Shown here piece by piece: positions 36,362 through 49,227 of a stretch of 64,000 bases of DNA (position 1 is its first letter; every line of letters starts with the position of its first letter). Origin of the DNA: Aphrophora alni. Lineage: Eukaryota > Arthropoda > Insecta > Hemiptera > Aphrophoridae. The notes under the pieces are model-generated. The model made no database searches. It saw nothing but the letters and a program-made list of their open reading frames with translations, and was not told the origin of the DNA. The position numbers and the translations under genes are program-made. The stretch is taken from positions 95,651,291 through 95,715,290 of the forward strand of contig OY740773.1 of the NCBI GenBank assembly GCA_963513935.1, in the 5' to 3' direction.

Positions 36362-39300
36362 TAACAGATCCTGTTACCATCAAAGTAAAACAATTGACAA
36401 TTTCAATAGCAAACGTCTTTCTGTTAAAACAAACAAATACACTAATTATTTTAAACATTTGTAGTGTTTGATAAAGATGTACACTTTTTCGTTCGATCTG
36501 TAACATCAATCTCACTGTGTTAGGATTAAAATAACCATATTATAATAACCATAATCGTTCAACACTTTAGGACGTAATTATTTATTTTATAAAATTTGTC
36601 TTAACATACATCATTGTTTGTATATACTTCTATATTCTATTAGGAACCGTATCGACTTAAATTGTCGTACTTTATTGTGTTGAAACTAGCAACATTTATA
36701 AATTGTGTTGTGTTATATCATGCAAGTGTTGTATGTGTGGTTAAAGCGAAAACTAACCGATTGAAATGGACACCAGTACCAATCAATTGAGAGAAGGCAC
36801 TATTTTGTTTAGCTAACAAGTTGATGGAGAGTTTTATGGTATTTACTCTGCCACATAATACTATTATACAAAGTTGGTCTCTTGGGTCCAGTAGGTAATG
36901 TAAAATAGTATTGGTAGATCAAGGTGTCTTATCAATTAGGAATTAAAACAATTGTTATGAAAAATCGATGAACCTCGTAATTAATGTGTATTTTATTAAT
37001 TTCATGACGTTGGTTTTGGCCTAATGAGCCTCCTAGATGTGTATACATTAAGGAGTTTGGGGTTCAGGGTATCTGGAAGATGTACATTTGTAAAGAACCC
37101 TCTACTGGTTTTGATTGTAGTTTGCCAATTCGGTACTCCCGGATCTCGCTATCTATCTAATGTCTGACTTCACAATTTCCTAAGAAGTCAGAATTTGTAA
37201 TTATAACTTTTGGATAGGAATTCGTTATTGTCCCTGTAGAATTGATGGGTTTGGTATCATTACATGCAGAAATAAAATATGTTAATTTCTATCTAATTTA
37301 GTTTGTTAAGCTGAATAACACATGAAATATGAACAAAAAAGTGGTTAAAACAACTGACATTTTTATATTTCTAATTGCGACGAAAACAAGGGACGGACGG
37401 CATGTCGAAATAACTTGTTTTCCTGAAAGCAGGTAGCATAAGCATCAGTCAAAAATCGGAAGACAAAATGTTTTGCGATTTTAAAACTTTGTATACTGTG
37501 TTTAGTAAAAATAAGAAAATATATTTCACTCTATCTCTTAACTTTGATTCCTCTGGTGACAGGGTATGGCACTACCGTTCCTCGTATCTGCGGTACTAGT
37601 GTGTTACTTCTACCATCTTGGTCTCATGGCGGTTTTTATTGGCCTCCTAATATCAAATTTTCTTAGAAGGTTAGATTTAAATTATTGATAATAACTTTTA
37701 GTGTTTATTTGTACAGGATTAGGGTTTTATAATTACATTGAAAATTAATATATTTAAAGAATATTCCAAATTAGTGTATGAAGTTTGATTTACCGATTAA
37801 AAAAACCTGCCGATTAAGAGGTCACCATTATGCATATTACATTAATTATGTTAGAAATTAAGTCGCTTCTCATATTATACAAACAATTTTTTATATTATT
37901 ATTTCCTGTAATTATTTGGTTAACATCATTATCGGCTATTCGTCAGTTTGACAGAATTTTATCAACTAGTAAGGCGAAGTACATTTTAAAAAAACGGAAG
38001 TTTTAATTTTCTTTGTGGTACTTTTAACTGTGTATGGTAGGTAAGTGAAATAAAACCTTAGTGAGAGGTATTGGAATGAAATGGATGAGCTCTAGCCCCT
38101 AGACGTACCGGGGTTTCAAATTGAAGTACAGTTGTCTGCTATAATTAAATAGAGGATAATCACTCAGAGGGTCACTATAGTGTGTACGGGGACGGCAGTT
38201 CTGAGCAACCTAGCTCCGCCTTGAGCTAGTTCTCAATCTTTCGTATTAATTGGGACAAACTCTTGTTCTTTTCTATTACTGTATAAAAAGGACTTAATCG
38301 TTGTATTTTAAAATATTTAAATGCCAGTTTAGTTAGGTATAATTTATTGTGGGGCGTTGAATTTATTTTGTTACTCCTTTAATACATCAAAAAGGTTTAA
38401 CTAAATCTCACTGAGTTAAGTATAGAAATTTATTTCTATTTAGTTTAAAGTACCATTCTCAGTTTAAAGTACCACGAAGAATATTAAAACTTCCATTTTT
38501 TTTAAATATTTACTTCGCTTAACTAGTTGTTAAAATCCTGTCAAACTGACGAATAGCCGATAATGATGTTAACCAAATAATTACAGGAAATATTAATATA
38601 AAAAATTGTTTGTATAATATGAGAAGCGACTTAATTTCTAACATAATTAATGTAAAATGCATAATGGTGACCTCTTAATCGGCAGTTTTTTTTTTAAATC
38701 GGTAAATCAAACTTCATACACTAATTTGGAATATTCTTTAAATATATTAATTTTCAGTATAATTATAAAACCCTAATCCTGTACAAATAAACGCTAAAAG
38801 TTATTATCAATAATTTAAATCTAGCCTTCTAAGAAAATTTGATATTAGCAGGCCAATAAAAACCTCCATTGGACCAAGACGGTAGAAGTAACACATTAGT
38901 ACCGCAGATACGAGGAACGGTAGTGCCGTACCCTGTCACCAGAGCAATCAAAGTTAAGAGATAGAGTGAAATATATTATTTTCTTCTTTTACTAAACACA
39001 GTATACAAAGTTTTAAAATCGCAAAACATTTTGTCTTCCGATTTTTGACTGATGCTGCTGCTACCTGCTTTCAGGAAAACAAGTTATTTTCGACATACCG
39101 TCCGCCCCTTGTTTTCGTCGCAATTAGAAATATAAAAATGTCAGTTGTTTAAACCAATTTTTTGTTCATATTTCATGTGTTATTCAACTTAACAAACTAA
39201 CTTAGATAGAAATTAACATATTTTAATTCTGCATGTAATGATACCAAACCCAACAATTCTACAGTGACAATAACGAATTCGTAACTAAAAGTTATAATTA

Positions 39301-40316
39301 CAAATTCTGACCTCCTAGAAAATTATGAAGTTAGACATTAGATAGATAGCGAGATCCGGGAGTACCGAATTGGCAACACAAGCAAAACGAGTTGATGGTT
39401 CTTTACAAATGTACATCTTCCAGGTTCGCTGAACCCCAAACTCCTTAATGTATACACATCTAGGAGGCTCATTAGGCCAAAACCAACGTCATGAAATTAA
39501 TAAAATACACATTAATTACGAGGTTCATCGATTTTTCATAACAATTGTTTTAATTCCTAATTGATAAGACACCTTGATCTACCAATACTATTTTACATTA
39601 CCTACTGGACCCAAGAGACCAACTTTGTATAATAGTATTATGTGGCAGAGTAAATACCATAAAACTCTCCATCAACTTGTTAGCTAAACAAAATAGTGCC
39701 TTCTCTCAATTGATTGGTACTGGTGTCCATTTCAATCGGTTAGTTTTCGCTTTAACCACACATACAACACTTGCATGATATAACACAACACCATTTATAA
39801 ATGTTGCTAGTTTCAACAAAATAAAGTACGACAGTTTAAGTCGTTACGGTTCCTAATAGAATATAGAACTATAAAAAAAAAAACAATGTTGTATGTTAAG
39901 ACAAATATTATAAAATACATAATTACGTCCTAAAGTTTTGAACGATTATATGGTTATTTTAATCCTAACACAGTGAGATTGCATGTTACAGATCGAACGA
40001 AAAAGTGTACATCTTTATCAAACACTACAAATGTTTAAAATAATTAGTGTATTTGTTTGTTTTAACTGAAAGACGTTTGCTATTGAAAGTGTCAATTGTT
40101 TTACTTTGATGTTAACAGGATCTGTTAGTATTTTACCACTAAACAACATAATCGCCTTAATTATCTTTAAACAATATCACATAATACCATAAAACGTACA
40201 CTTAGGTGCTCAATAAGTGAGTATAGGAGTAGGAATTCCGAACGACTCTTGATGGATTTAAACTTCTTTTCGAGTAAGTCTTGAGTACCCGCTCTTTTAT
40301 CTTTCTCATCACGTCT
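36362..40316. repeat. Large palindrome 2
   Basis: Left arm 36,362 to about 38,040, loop to about 38,450, right arm 38,451 to about 40,127 as its reverse complement. The right arm continues to about 40,316 with sequence complementary to 30,468-30,658 of the first unit, so this left arm is truncated at its outer end. It is a direct duplicate of palindrome 1, with strong identity along the left arm and loop. The total potential hairpin is about 1.68 kb per arm. No long coding frame is seen. Confidence 0.93.
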
Positions 40317-41130
40317 CTATTGACCAACTTTTGTTCTTATCCGACGCTGTCGCTATTAGTAAATCCAAGAACTAGTCTTATTTATTATAGGTTATTTCTT
40401 TATTTTGTTTAAGGCGATGATGACCGAGAGGGCGTATGCCTTTAAATAACAACATTAAAAAAACTAAAATATGTTTTCATTTTTAACATCACCCACGATA
40501 ACCCACGTAACTCTTACCTAATCAAAAACATTTCAATATATTATTGGCACTTACAATTTGTATATATAATTAATTATTTACAATTATATACAGTGTACCC
40601 TCTTTTATATCCTCACCACAACAATGCTCCAAACCATTGTCACATCTTGTCAATCTCACAATTCTGAATTAAATTTGCTTTAACATTTATTGCATGAGTG
40701 GGAATAGAGGGAGGGAAAATAAATTTAGAAGGAATTCAAAGACTTGAACATTTTAAAAATATTTAAAACACATGGATATTTGCTATAATAGTAAATTAAA
40801 TAGCTCTTCTTCATTCAAATATAATTTAATTATATTAATTATACGATATATATAAAACTTTCAAGTCAAATAAATATACATTTAAACAAATCTCGTAATG
40901 TGGAGAGTAATTATAAAATTATTACTTTGTTATTTAAATACTAATGCGGAATATTTGAGTTTTGGTTCACTGCCTCATATAATCACTGCCGTTGACACAT
41001 GCGCTGACAAAGCCCCCATTTCTTTCCCAAAGGGCATTCACATATTATTTAGAGTTCTAGTTGCTTTTTGAATTTCCAATCTACATATTTATTCTATGTT
41101 AGTCTCTTGGTCAATGAAACAACCTGACAT
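40316..41130 (+). repeat. Repeat B, copy next to palindrome 2
   Basis: Second direct copy of the repeat at 33,989-34,826. It ends at GACAT followed by TTAAC, where the first copy continues into the piggyBac right end. This suggests that the terminal repeat was lost here or that the unit was inserted without it. Confidence 0.9.
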
Positions 41131-42513
41131 TTAACATTATAAGAGAGTTTTATTTTTGTTCTCCTTAGACTCAGTCGTAACCTATCTTGATTTATGTGTT
41201 TGTAACAGACAGATTAATAGTTTTGCCAGATATGGGGGTTAGACCTTCATTTGTACAGCAACACATTATATTAGTTAATTCTATATTTCCTTATTTGATA
41301 ATATCCAAGTATTATTTGGATCTCACCGCATGGTCTCCTACAACTCTCTCTAGTTGTGCTTCTGACATTGCGGTATATTACATGTCACGCCCACAACTAT
41401 TTGACATGTTTAACCATTGAAGTCTGATGCCTTTGCAGAAGTTTAGTAAACCTAAACGTTTCCTTCTAACTAAACAATATCTTGTGGAGTTAACTAGTGT
41501 TGCGCTCATTACGATGCTGTGAAGAAGTGTACACATCAGAGTGTGATTATGTTTTAAGATAACAATTAGTTATCAAACAATTTTACAACCAATACCTGTC
41601 TGAAGATAACGTGCATATTTTGGAACCAAAACACTACTAATCTCAAATTTGATGAACTACCTACATCCGTGATCAGCAAAATATACATCAAATTCATCCA
41701 AAAACCTTTGAGTATATTGTATTTAACAATTATAAAATTTAATAATAGTATGTTTAAAAATAATAAATACAGAAAATAAAGGTTTGTTTTAATAAATAAG
41801 ATATTATTACTTGAACGTAAAAATAAATAAATAAATATGTGTATATATACCTTTAATGGATCATCTTATGTGTAAAGAGAATACATTTAATTAGGTAGTA
41901 TTAAGTACTTTTTAATCAACGCCGGACATTTTATTCCAAGGATTTAACTCGGTGTAAACCAAGCAATTTACGTAAGCCCATGGCAAAAAACACACATTGC
42001 TTTATTTTTTAGAGAGTTTTAAAATAAATCTGAAATTTATCTGACAAGTACGGATGGCTAATAAAATGAGGTTTAACGTATAAATATTTTAAAATTTTTT
42101 GATTTAGTTCAATTGAAATTTCTTATGACCCTTATGAAATAAAATGAATTTCATAATATCAATTCTAGTTTGACTAATATAATATAAAAACCAGATGGAA
42201 GTGTTTAGCGAAGAATTTGTGAATAAAAAACGCAGAAATTTTTATCATAATTTTATTACAATATAAATAATTTATTTTTAAACCAAATAAAATATGATTA
42301 TGTCGTAGTCACTAGACTGTAAAATATGTTATTGTCAAATCCAACTTTCGTAAGTATTATACCGAAATTAATATAATAAATTTTGTTAAAGCTATATTTT
42401 ATTCAAAAGAAATATATATTGCAATTTACAAATAATAGAATGTGATTTAGGATTAGAACACACCATTGTTTTTTTATTAAAACATGAATGAAATGGTTTT
42501 TATGTGCCATATA

Positions 42514-42574
<61 letters not shown>

Positions 42575-44069
42575 CTATGGCACTTTTTAAGAAATCTTCG
42601 TGAGTTTATTAATTGTGAAATACGAATAAAGGTCAGTAAATAGTTTTATAGGATTTTAGTGCAATCTTACTTTTTATTATTGGACCTTAAGATAGTGTTA
42701 CAAAAGTCGGAATGTGTCATATTTTATATTTTTAATAGGATATAACACATCAGCCACACGTTTGTTTTATTTTATTTAAATTGGAGATTTCATCACAAAG
42801 AAGAAGGCTTTTTTGTATTTCAAGTATTTATTGAGGAGAAAATGGTGAACAAGGAATGTACGGAAATAAGATATATTTGCTTTTCGGGGCTGAAGGAAAA
42901 AGAAGATAGAACAAGGTGTGGGGAAATTGTGATTTTATCACAAATTTTTATGAGATTTTGAAGTAGTGAATTTTTTAACAAACTACACAATAGCTAGCTC
43001 TACTATTTATATTATTGTCTATTTCAAAGTCATGAATGAATTTGCTCTAGTAAGATAAAAAATAATTTTAAAATTGGAATACTGAACTAGAAAAGTTGAC
43101 TTGGTAAGAACTTTGAGCTACAAATTAAGGGTACCATTGTTCGATCCCAAGTTTAAACAAGTTATTTTTCCTTTGTTTGTGTTTATATTCAGATTTACTA
43201 AATATAGTACGATTTTAGTAATGAGATTATTTTACAAATATAAATACCGTATACAAGCTTATGCATCTCATTATTTTGTTTTGCTTACATAAAAGTGCCT
43301 AATACGTTATAAACAAGAAAAACAAGGGAACGTATTGATTGTATTAGGATACAGATACAATTAGCAGTGGGGAACTTTGATTTCATGACAGTGAATGTAC
43401 GCAGGCTTTCCTGAAAACACCAGTTGAATACTGTGGCAAACATTGAAATTTAACAGTATTCTCTAAAAAAAATATATCTAAGAAAGAACAACAAATTAAA
43501 TCTCTTTTTCTAATATTATTTATTTGTTTTAAAATATAAAAAATATATAGTCTACAATCTTCTCATTGAGTAAAAGACAAACATTACAAGTTGGATTATT
43601 AAAAAAATGTAAAAACATAATAAATACAATATTAAGTATTGCGATTTTTTACATTTTAATTTATAGTGTAATAAATTTGATAATTCATAAGGAAAAGTAT
43701 ACAAATAAAATAAACCCATTTATACACTAAACAAAAAAAAAGTTTTTGGGCAAGGATTGCATAAAGACACGGGTTAATATGGGTAACGTAATTCATTTAT
43801 CAGGACTTATTGCTGTAAAGTTTAAAGACTATTACAAATAATACAAACTATGTGATATTGGATGTTACATCTGTATATGTTAAATTTTAAATCATATGAA
43901 TAATTTACAGATTCTCATAACTTTAAATGAAACAGATATTTCAAATCATGTCAAGAAAATTAAATTTAACATTTACAATGTTGTGAACAAATTGGTATAT
44001 ACTTAAAAACATGTAATACTGAAATAGCTATTTGTTATTTTGTTGTTGAATGTAGTGAGGAAATAAGAC
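41131..44069. other. AT-rich sequence; no gene called
   Basis: No gene supported. A box-B-like GTTCGATCCC at about 43,139 lacks a cloverleaf context. The segment at about 43,363-43,460 (AGTG(A)ATGT/CACAGGCTTTCCTAAAAACAC-type blocks) has a diverged second copy at about 51,000-51,090. Confidence 0.5.
42504..42583. repeat. (TA)n microsatellite centred in an inverted repeat
   Basis: A (TA)n array at 42,519-42,572 is flanked on both sides by TATACCCTAT-like copies and, outside them, by GTGCCAT and its mirror ATGGCAC. The whole could extrude as a cruciform. Confidence 0.9.
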
Positions 44070-44350
44070 GATTCCTTCCTTATTTAATTGCGGAATATCA
44101 TGTTGTATGTAAGAAATGTATTTTAAAATTACAACGGAAACGTCATTTCTTCAATTTACATAATATTATCCTTCATTTCTCATACCATTACTAAAACCAT
44201 CGTAAAAAACACAACCCCCTACAATGTTTTAAGAGAACTAATGAAATTTTAAGAGATCATAATATGTAAGAATCAAGGAAAAGAATAAATAATGACAAAG
44301 TTATTCGGAAAACATATTACTGGAATTATTATGATGATGTGTCTAGGAAT
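44070..44350 (+). repeat. Dispersed repeat Z, copy 1
   Basis: Shares ordered blocks with about 52,400-52,680 and 53,900-54,180: ACAACGGAAACGTCAT, ATATTATCCTTC, CCATTA-TAAAACCAT, ACAATTTCC/CCCCCTACAA-like and TAATATGTAA. Three copies lie in 10 kb. No coding content is evident. Confidence 0.65.
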
Positions 44351-44399
44351 ATGTTCTCATTCTTCTTCTTATAAATACTATTTGGTTATTTAAAAATTA

Positions 44400-44830
44400 T
44401 CCTTCATGTATATCTAGAGAAAGATATATTGATGGACAAAAAACGTGGGACACTTTATAATATTGTTTAATGAAATACAAATTTTCCTTTGAAAATAAAA
44501 GTGATTTATATATTCTTCATGTAATTTTGTTGTTATACCAACATAACTCTTAATTGTCATAATGTAACTTGTTCAAATTTTTCGTTGGACATACGTTTAA
44601 TCGAATACCTCTGGGATCATATAGGTAGAGCTGACAGAAACCTCGGAGGATAGCATCCCACCCTGTGACAGCATCGTTAGGCTCTGCACATGGAGTGGGA
44701 CATCATCGACCAGCAGGTGATCCGGGCCATGATAATGATCATGCTTAGAAGACGAAAGCATTGCAGATGAAAGTCATACTAACAGATCTAGAACCATAGC
44801 ACTAACTCGTGGATCGAAAAAACAATCTTA
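44400..44830 (+). pseudogene. Tc1-like transposase C-terminal fossil
   Basis: Around 44,597-44,640 the translation reads LIEYLWDHIGRADRN. After a frameshift (near 44,680) it reads ALHMEWDIIDQQVIRAMI. These match the Tc1/mariner-superfamily signature that follows the catalytic DDE residues: 'NPIEHLWD' then 'L...EW..IPQ..I..L'. The upstream catalytic domain is not recognisable. Stops and frameshifts make it dead. Confidence 0.75.
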
Positions 44831-44939
44831 ATTACGAAGACTTCTCTTTATCTATAAACTTTCTTTCATTTCAAATATTTTAAATAAAATCTAACTTTTT
44901 ATTTCATTTTTAAGTTGTACTCAGTTTGTATTATATATT

Positions 44940-44952
44940 GGGGGGGGGGGGG
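44940..44952. repeat. Poly-G tract
   Basis: Thirteen consecutive G, unusual in this AT-rich context. Confidence 0.9.
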
Positions 44953-45170
44953 ATTAAACAAAAATGATTTGACATAATACAATTGTTCAAATTGTCAAAA
45001 CAATTCATTGTCCCACTTTTCTCTTTGTGTGTGTATTATTTTTTGAAGAATAATATATATTACGTTAATGAGATCACATAATAAAGTTTCAGCAATGAAG
45101 GAACTATTCATTCTTCAAATTGTGCTCAAATATTTGAACACACGAAAAAAAACAGCGCAACTGGAATTTA

Positions 45171-45697
45171 GCGAAAAAAGCGCACAGCTCGCCAAGTTGA
45201 TGTTTGACGAGGTTGAGATAAAGGTTATCCCTTGAGGAAACATAATTTGATAGGCGACAAAAGCGCACGACGCCTCGGTGTTGACTATATTAAATACAAA
45301 ATATATAAAATCTAGAAATACTCTCCATCGCATTGCGATTAGTCTTTGTTGAAGACGTATATAACATTCGCTCATATTACTAGAAAGATTTGAATAAAGC
45401 CACAAATCAAGTCTGGAAATGTAACCTAACCTAACCTAAGTTGCTCTTTACCTGACCCGGTCAAAACTGCAGTTGCTATTTTTGTTTAACTCCATATTGT
45501 AGGCCATATTATTAAAATTTTAAACTGCTGTAAATATTGGTTATAAGTCAGTTTCACTACTCGTAAGTTTTATGTAAACAGTAAGAATTGATTTGTTGCT
45601 TTTAAATGAAAATGTTCTAGTCAACACCGAGAAACCACGCCCTTGCTTTTAAGCCCTCGTTAAAAATCTAACTGACGGGCTGTGCGCTGTTTTCGCG
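45171..45697. repeat. Inverted repeat with unusual GC-rich arms
   Basis: The left arm (about 45,171-45,285, GCGAAAAAAGCGCACAGC... CTCGGTGTTGAC) is mirrored by 45,620-45,697 (GTCAACACCGAG ... GCTGTGCGCTGTTTTCGC). The left arm contains extra sequence, including a second AAAGCGCAC block. The ~335 bp centre holds three CCTAA units (45,423-45,439). This may be a small DNA transposon or a fold-back element. No transposase is seen, and the minus-strand frame over the left arm has no known motif. Confidence 0.7.
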
Positions 45698-47034
45698 ACA
45701 CCATTAATTTATATTTGTTTCAATTTTTTGTAGTAATAACGTTACTATCACGTTACAGCTTGACTTGTTTTTAATACCATTATATAATGTCAATATCAAG
45801 TTTCTAATACTACAACAAAATTGTTTAAACTACGGGAACAAAATAAGACGAATACAATTTAATATCCGCACGTTACCGGATGAATGTTTAGCAAAGATTT
45901 AAATAATTTTATAGATAAGTAACCTAAGGCATGATATTATAACCAGAAAGTAAAATATCCCCCTAATAAAATTAATATATTTTTCCCCTCGTAGAGACAA
46001 GGCATTTTATTCTGATAACATGACAAGAATGAACATTGTAAGATTATTATTGTGGAAATGAGAGCTTTTTGTTTTCATTTTTGTCCAATTTATGCAGGAA
46101 TTGTTTCAATTTTTAGTGATAAGTAACGTTTAAATTTATTTTATACAATTTTAAAACTCTTCATAGATTTATTATAGTGAGAAATATAGGATTATATAAT
46201 ATAAAATAGTGATATATTCCATATTGATTGTTCTCATAGTTTGAATTTATTAACTACACGGTATGGTACAATATTATTGAAGCCCAGAATTGGTAAGTGG
46301 TTGCTAGTGATGGTAAGTGGGTGAAGAACATATTATATCTACCATAATATCTAGATTTAATATACGTGAAAAATACTACAAGAATCATTTACTCATCTCG
46401 CCTTTGATAAAGTTTATAGATACAGAAATGGTGACACATTACAGACGTAGATGATCAGTGGACATTTCATAGTCTTGAGTTTGTGTTTACTGTAGTATTT
46501 TACATGTTTTATATTCAAAATTACCAAATTATAATAAACATCAATTTTTATTTATTGATTATCTTAAATATACAATAATTATTTCCAGATGTGAAATATC
46601 ATTTTAATGTTATAACTTCTATTATTGATTATTTAAAAATACTAGCATTCTTGTACACTCATTACACTACTATAGTGAACTGTACCTGACTATATGGAAC
46701 TATATGGACTGTATAGTGAACCTATATGGACTGATGATTTAAACAGCCATGTATGCAACAAAAGGAATGAATATATTTTGGCTTGCAAAAATCATATTTT
46801 TCTTTATGGATCTCTTCATACAGCCTATGAAACCCGCCGTTACCATGACAACCAGGCGATGTTTTACGACATCATACAATTAGTTCAGTTGAATGTTCCT
46901 TCACGCTGATTTTCATAACTCCTTGTTCTATTAGATTTGATAAATTGATATTTCGATTTTGTAAATATGTCATCAAAATAACGTTAATATTTCATTTCCT
47001 TTTGATTTTCAGGTTGTCAACATTTTATTTACGT
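45698..47034. other. AT-rich sequence without recognisable genes
   Basis: No gene supported. Local short repetition of ACTATATGGAACTATATGGA near 46,690-46,735. The 71-codon frame starting at 46,694 is unrecognised. Confidence 0.5.
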
Positions 47035-47860
47035 GAAAAACTATACTATTCCTGGATAAAATAAAAAATATATAAACAGAACACGTTACCTCCATGTTCT
47101 CAGAAAGTCCCTCTGATAGTTATAGTTTACTGTGTAAAAAACATAACATTTCCTTACAACTCTTGTAAAGCTTATATTTAGCTAAAGTATTACAATTATT
47201 GTGAATACTCATTCATTTCAAATAAAATTCCTTTTAGTGAAACCATTTGTGTCGTACTTACGCATTAAGGAAATATTTGCAAAGGCGTAAAACTACGGTT
47301 TAGCGGAGTGTTTCATTTACTTGCAAATGTATTCAGGGCTTTATTTCCAACTTCTCCGCTTGAAATACGTAAGATGTTTTCAACACATTGTTACATAAAC
47401 TCCGAAAAAAATTGCTTTCGTGTAAATATTAATTATTTTTTAAATTTCATTTTGGAAACATTTTATGCACTTAAAAAACTACACTATTCTTAAATCAAAT
47501 TACAGTATAGAAACAAAATTCGTTACTTAATTGTTCTGAGGAAGAACCTCTGATAATGAAATTTTACTGTATGAAAAATATAACAAAATCAACATTTCCT
47601 TAAAATTCTTTTCAAAAATATTTTTAACTGGATATAATATCTTTCAGTTAAAATATTTGCTTCATACTTACAGATAAAGGAATTATTTACAGTCAAGGCA
47701 TAAAACCACGGTTTAACTGAGTGTTGCATTTACTTGCAAATATATTCTGAGCTTTATTTCCAACTTCTGCGCTTGAAATAGGTTAGACATTTTCAACACA
47801 TTGTTACAAAAATCTGAAAGAAAAATGTTTGGGAAATGAATATATTGAAGTATTTATTTC
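47035..47860 (+). repeat. ~440-bp tandem duplication (repeat V)
   Basis: The first copy, about 47,035-47,475, and the second, about 47,470-47,860, align in order: AAAAACTA(T/C)ACTATTC, CCTCTGATA, CATTTCCTTA, TACTTAC(G/A)-(A)AAGGAA, GAGTGTT(T/G)CATTTACTTGCAA, CTTTATTTCCAACTTCT and TTTTCAACACATTGTTACA. They are clearly diverged. A third, partial copy is at about 56,750-56,900. I infer an old satellite-like or transposon-derived repeat. Confidence 0.8.
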
Positions 47861-48895
47861 TTGTTCTTAGATATAAAGTGAATTTACGTAAAAAATTGTG
47901 TTTCGTCTTTTACCATGGAGGATCGTGCTATTCCTATTTTCATGCAGTGGGAATAGGAAGAGTTAAAACATCTTAATGTAAATTAAAAAGGGGGGAAAAG
48001 GGGATATTACTGCATCTTGGTAAAAAAAAAGTAAATTTTATATTTATTCAACATATTAATGTTATATGTTGAAGAGTTTATTACAAAGGGTTATGTATTT
48101 AAGATTAACATTTACAAAAATAACCTATTGTAATTAGAAACTTCAATTTTTACACGTCTGCTTCTCTTGTCTAGTTCTCCAAACAACCTAACTTCTTGTT
48201 TTTCAAAATCGCATTAAAATATTTCAATAAAATGTTGCTTCATTTATAACCATTAAATTGTCCAACAAGATAGGCAGTTTAATATTTCGGTATTAGTACA
48301 TATGTACAAATCATCTACAGGACTATCAGTTTATGACGTATTTGATGAATATATATTATAGTTATGCTGTAACTTTCTGTTTCCGTTTCTGTCAGTGGTA
48401 TATTGCATATCATACACATAAATGATTGACAACTTAACCTAAAGAAACCACAGGAAAATTAAAACTATATAAACTTTTGTATAAAATATTATTATTTGGA
48501 GGTACGAGAATATTTGAAATTTTTACAACTTCAATATCTTTATACTGTTCACGTGGTAATAGCAAAACGGTCGCTACGATTGAGTTTTTATCGGGGAGTG
48601 GTAAAACTTAGAACACATTCCCTCTTTGATACACTACCATATAACAGTATTCGTGTCTGGGACATTGTCCTAAAAATTATTTAAAAAGTATTTAGAGCTT
48701 TTATCTCACTAAATTTACTTTTATAATCTATTGAATAATAAAAGAAACATTATCAAGGTACCAACTAGTTAATTATTAATTTTATATTGTTCAGTTAAAT
48801 AGTAATTTTAGCGTAAACATAATCCTAAAATTTATATGTGTTAAAACAAATTCTATATAAATTCCATATTGCCTTACGAATGCTTTAAAATACGT
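47861..48895. other. AT-rich sequence without recognisable genes
   Basis: No gene or repeat partner recognised. Confidence 0.5.
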
Positions 48896-48954
48896 TTATT
48901 ACTAAATGACTTACGACTTAGCAATCTTCTGTTTAGTATTTATTTATTAATATT

Positions 48955-49000
48955 TCATTACAGCTGTTTCGGTATAACATATACCATCATCAGACGTTTA
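48955..49000 (-). ncRNA. Hammerhead ribozyme motif, family 3 left arm
   Basis: Minus strand: CTGATGA at 48,993-48,987, extra T, 6-bp stem II, GAAA at 48,970-48,967, ACAGCTGT stem III, GTA triplet. The sequence just before the core is AAACGT rather than TTTCAT, so stem I (partner ATGAAA) is largely lost. Core intact, probably impaired. Confidence 0.7.
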
Positions 49001-49227
49001 CACAACACACTGATACACATTTCACAAAAATAAAATGTTTGGTACTGCAGTACAAGTCGAAAATAATATAAAATAATGTTTAGGTAGTTTAGATAATATA
49101 GCCACATCTTTCTAACGTGGTGGTCAACTGTTCACTCTCAATGTACTTTTCGACTTGTACTGCGGTACCAAACATTTTATGTTTATTTATTTTTGTGAAA
49201 TGTGTATCAGTGTGTTGTGTAAACATG

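Noticed and set aside
43101..43170. tRNA-like GTTCGATCCC
   Set aside because: The T-arm stem does not pair and no D-arm is present.
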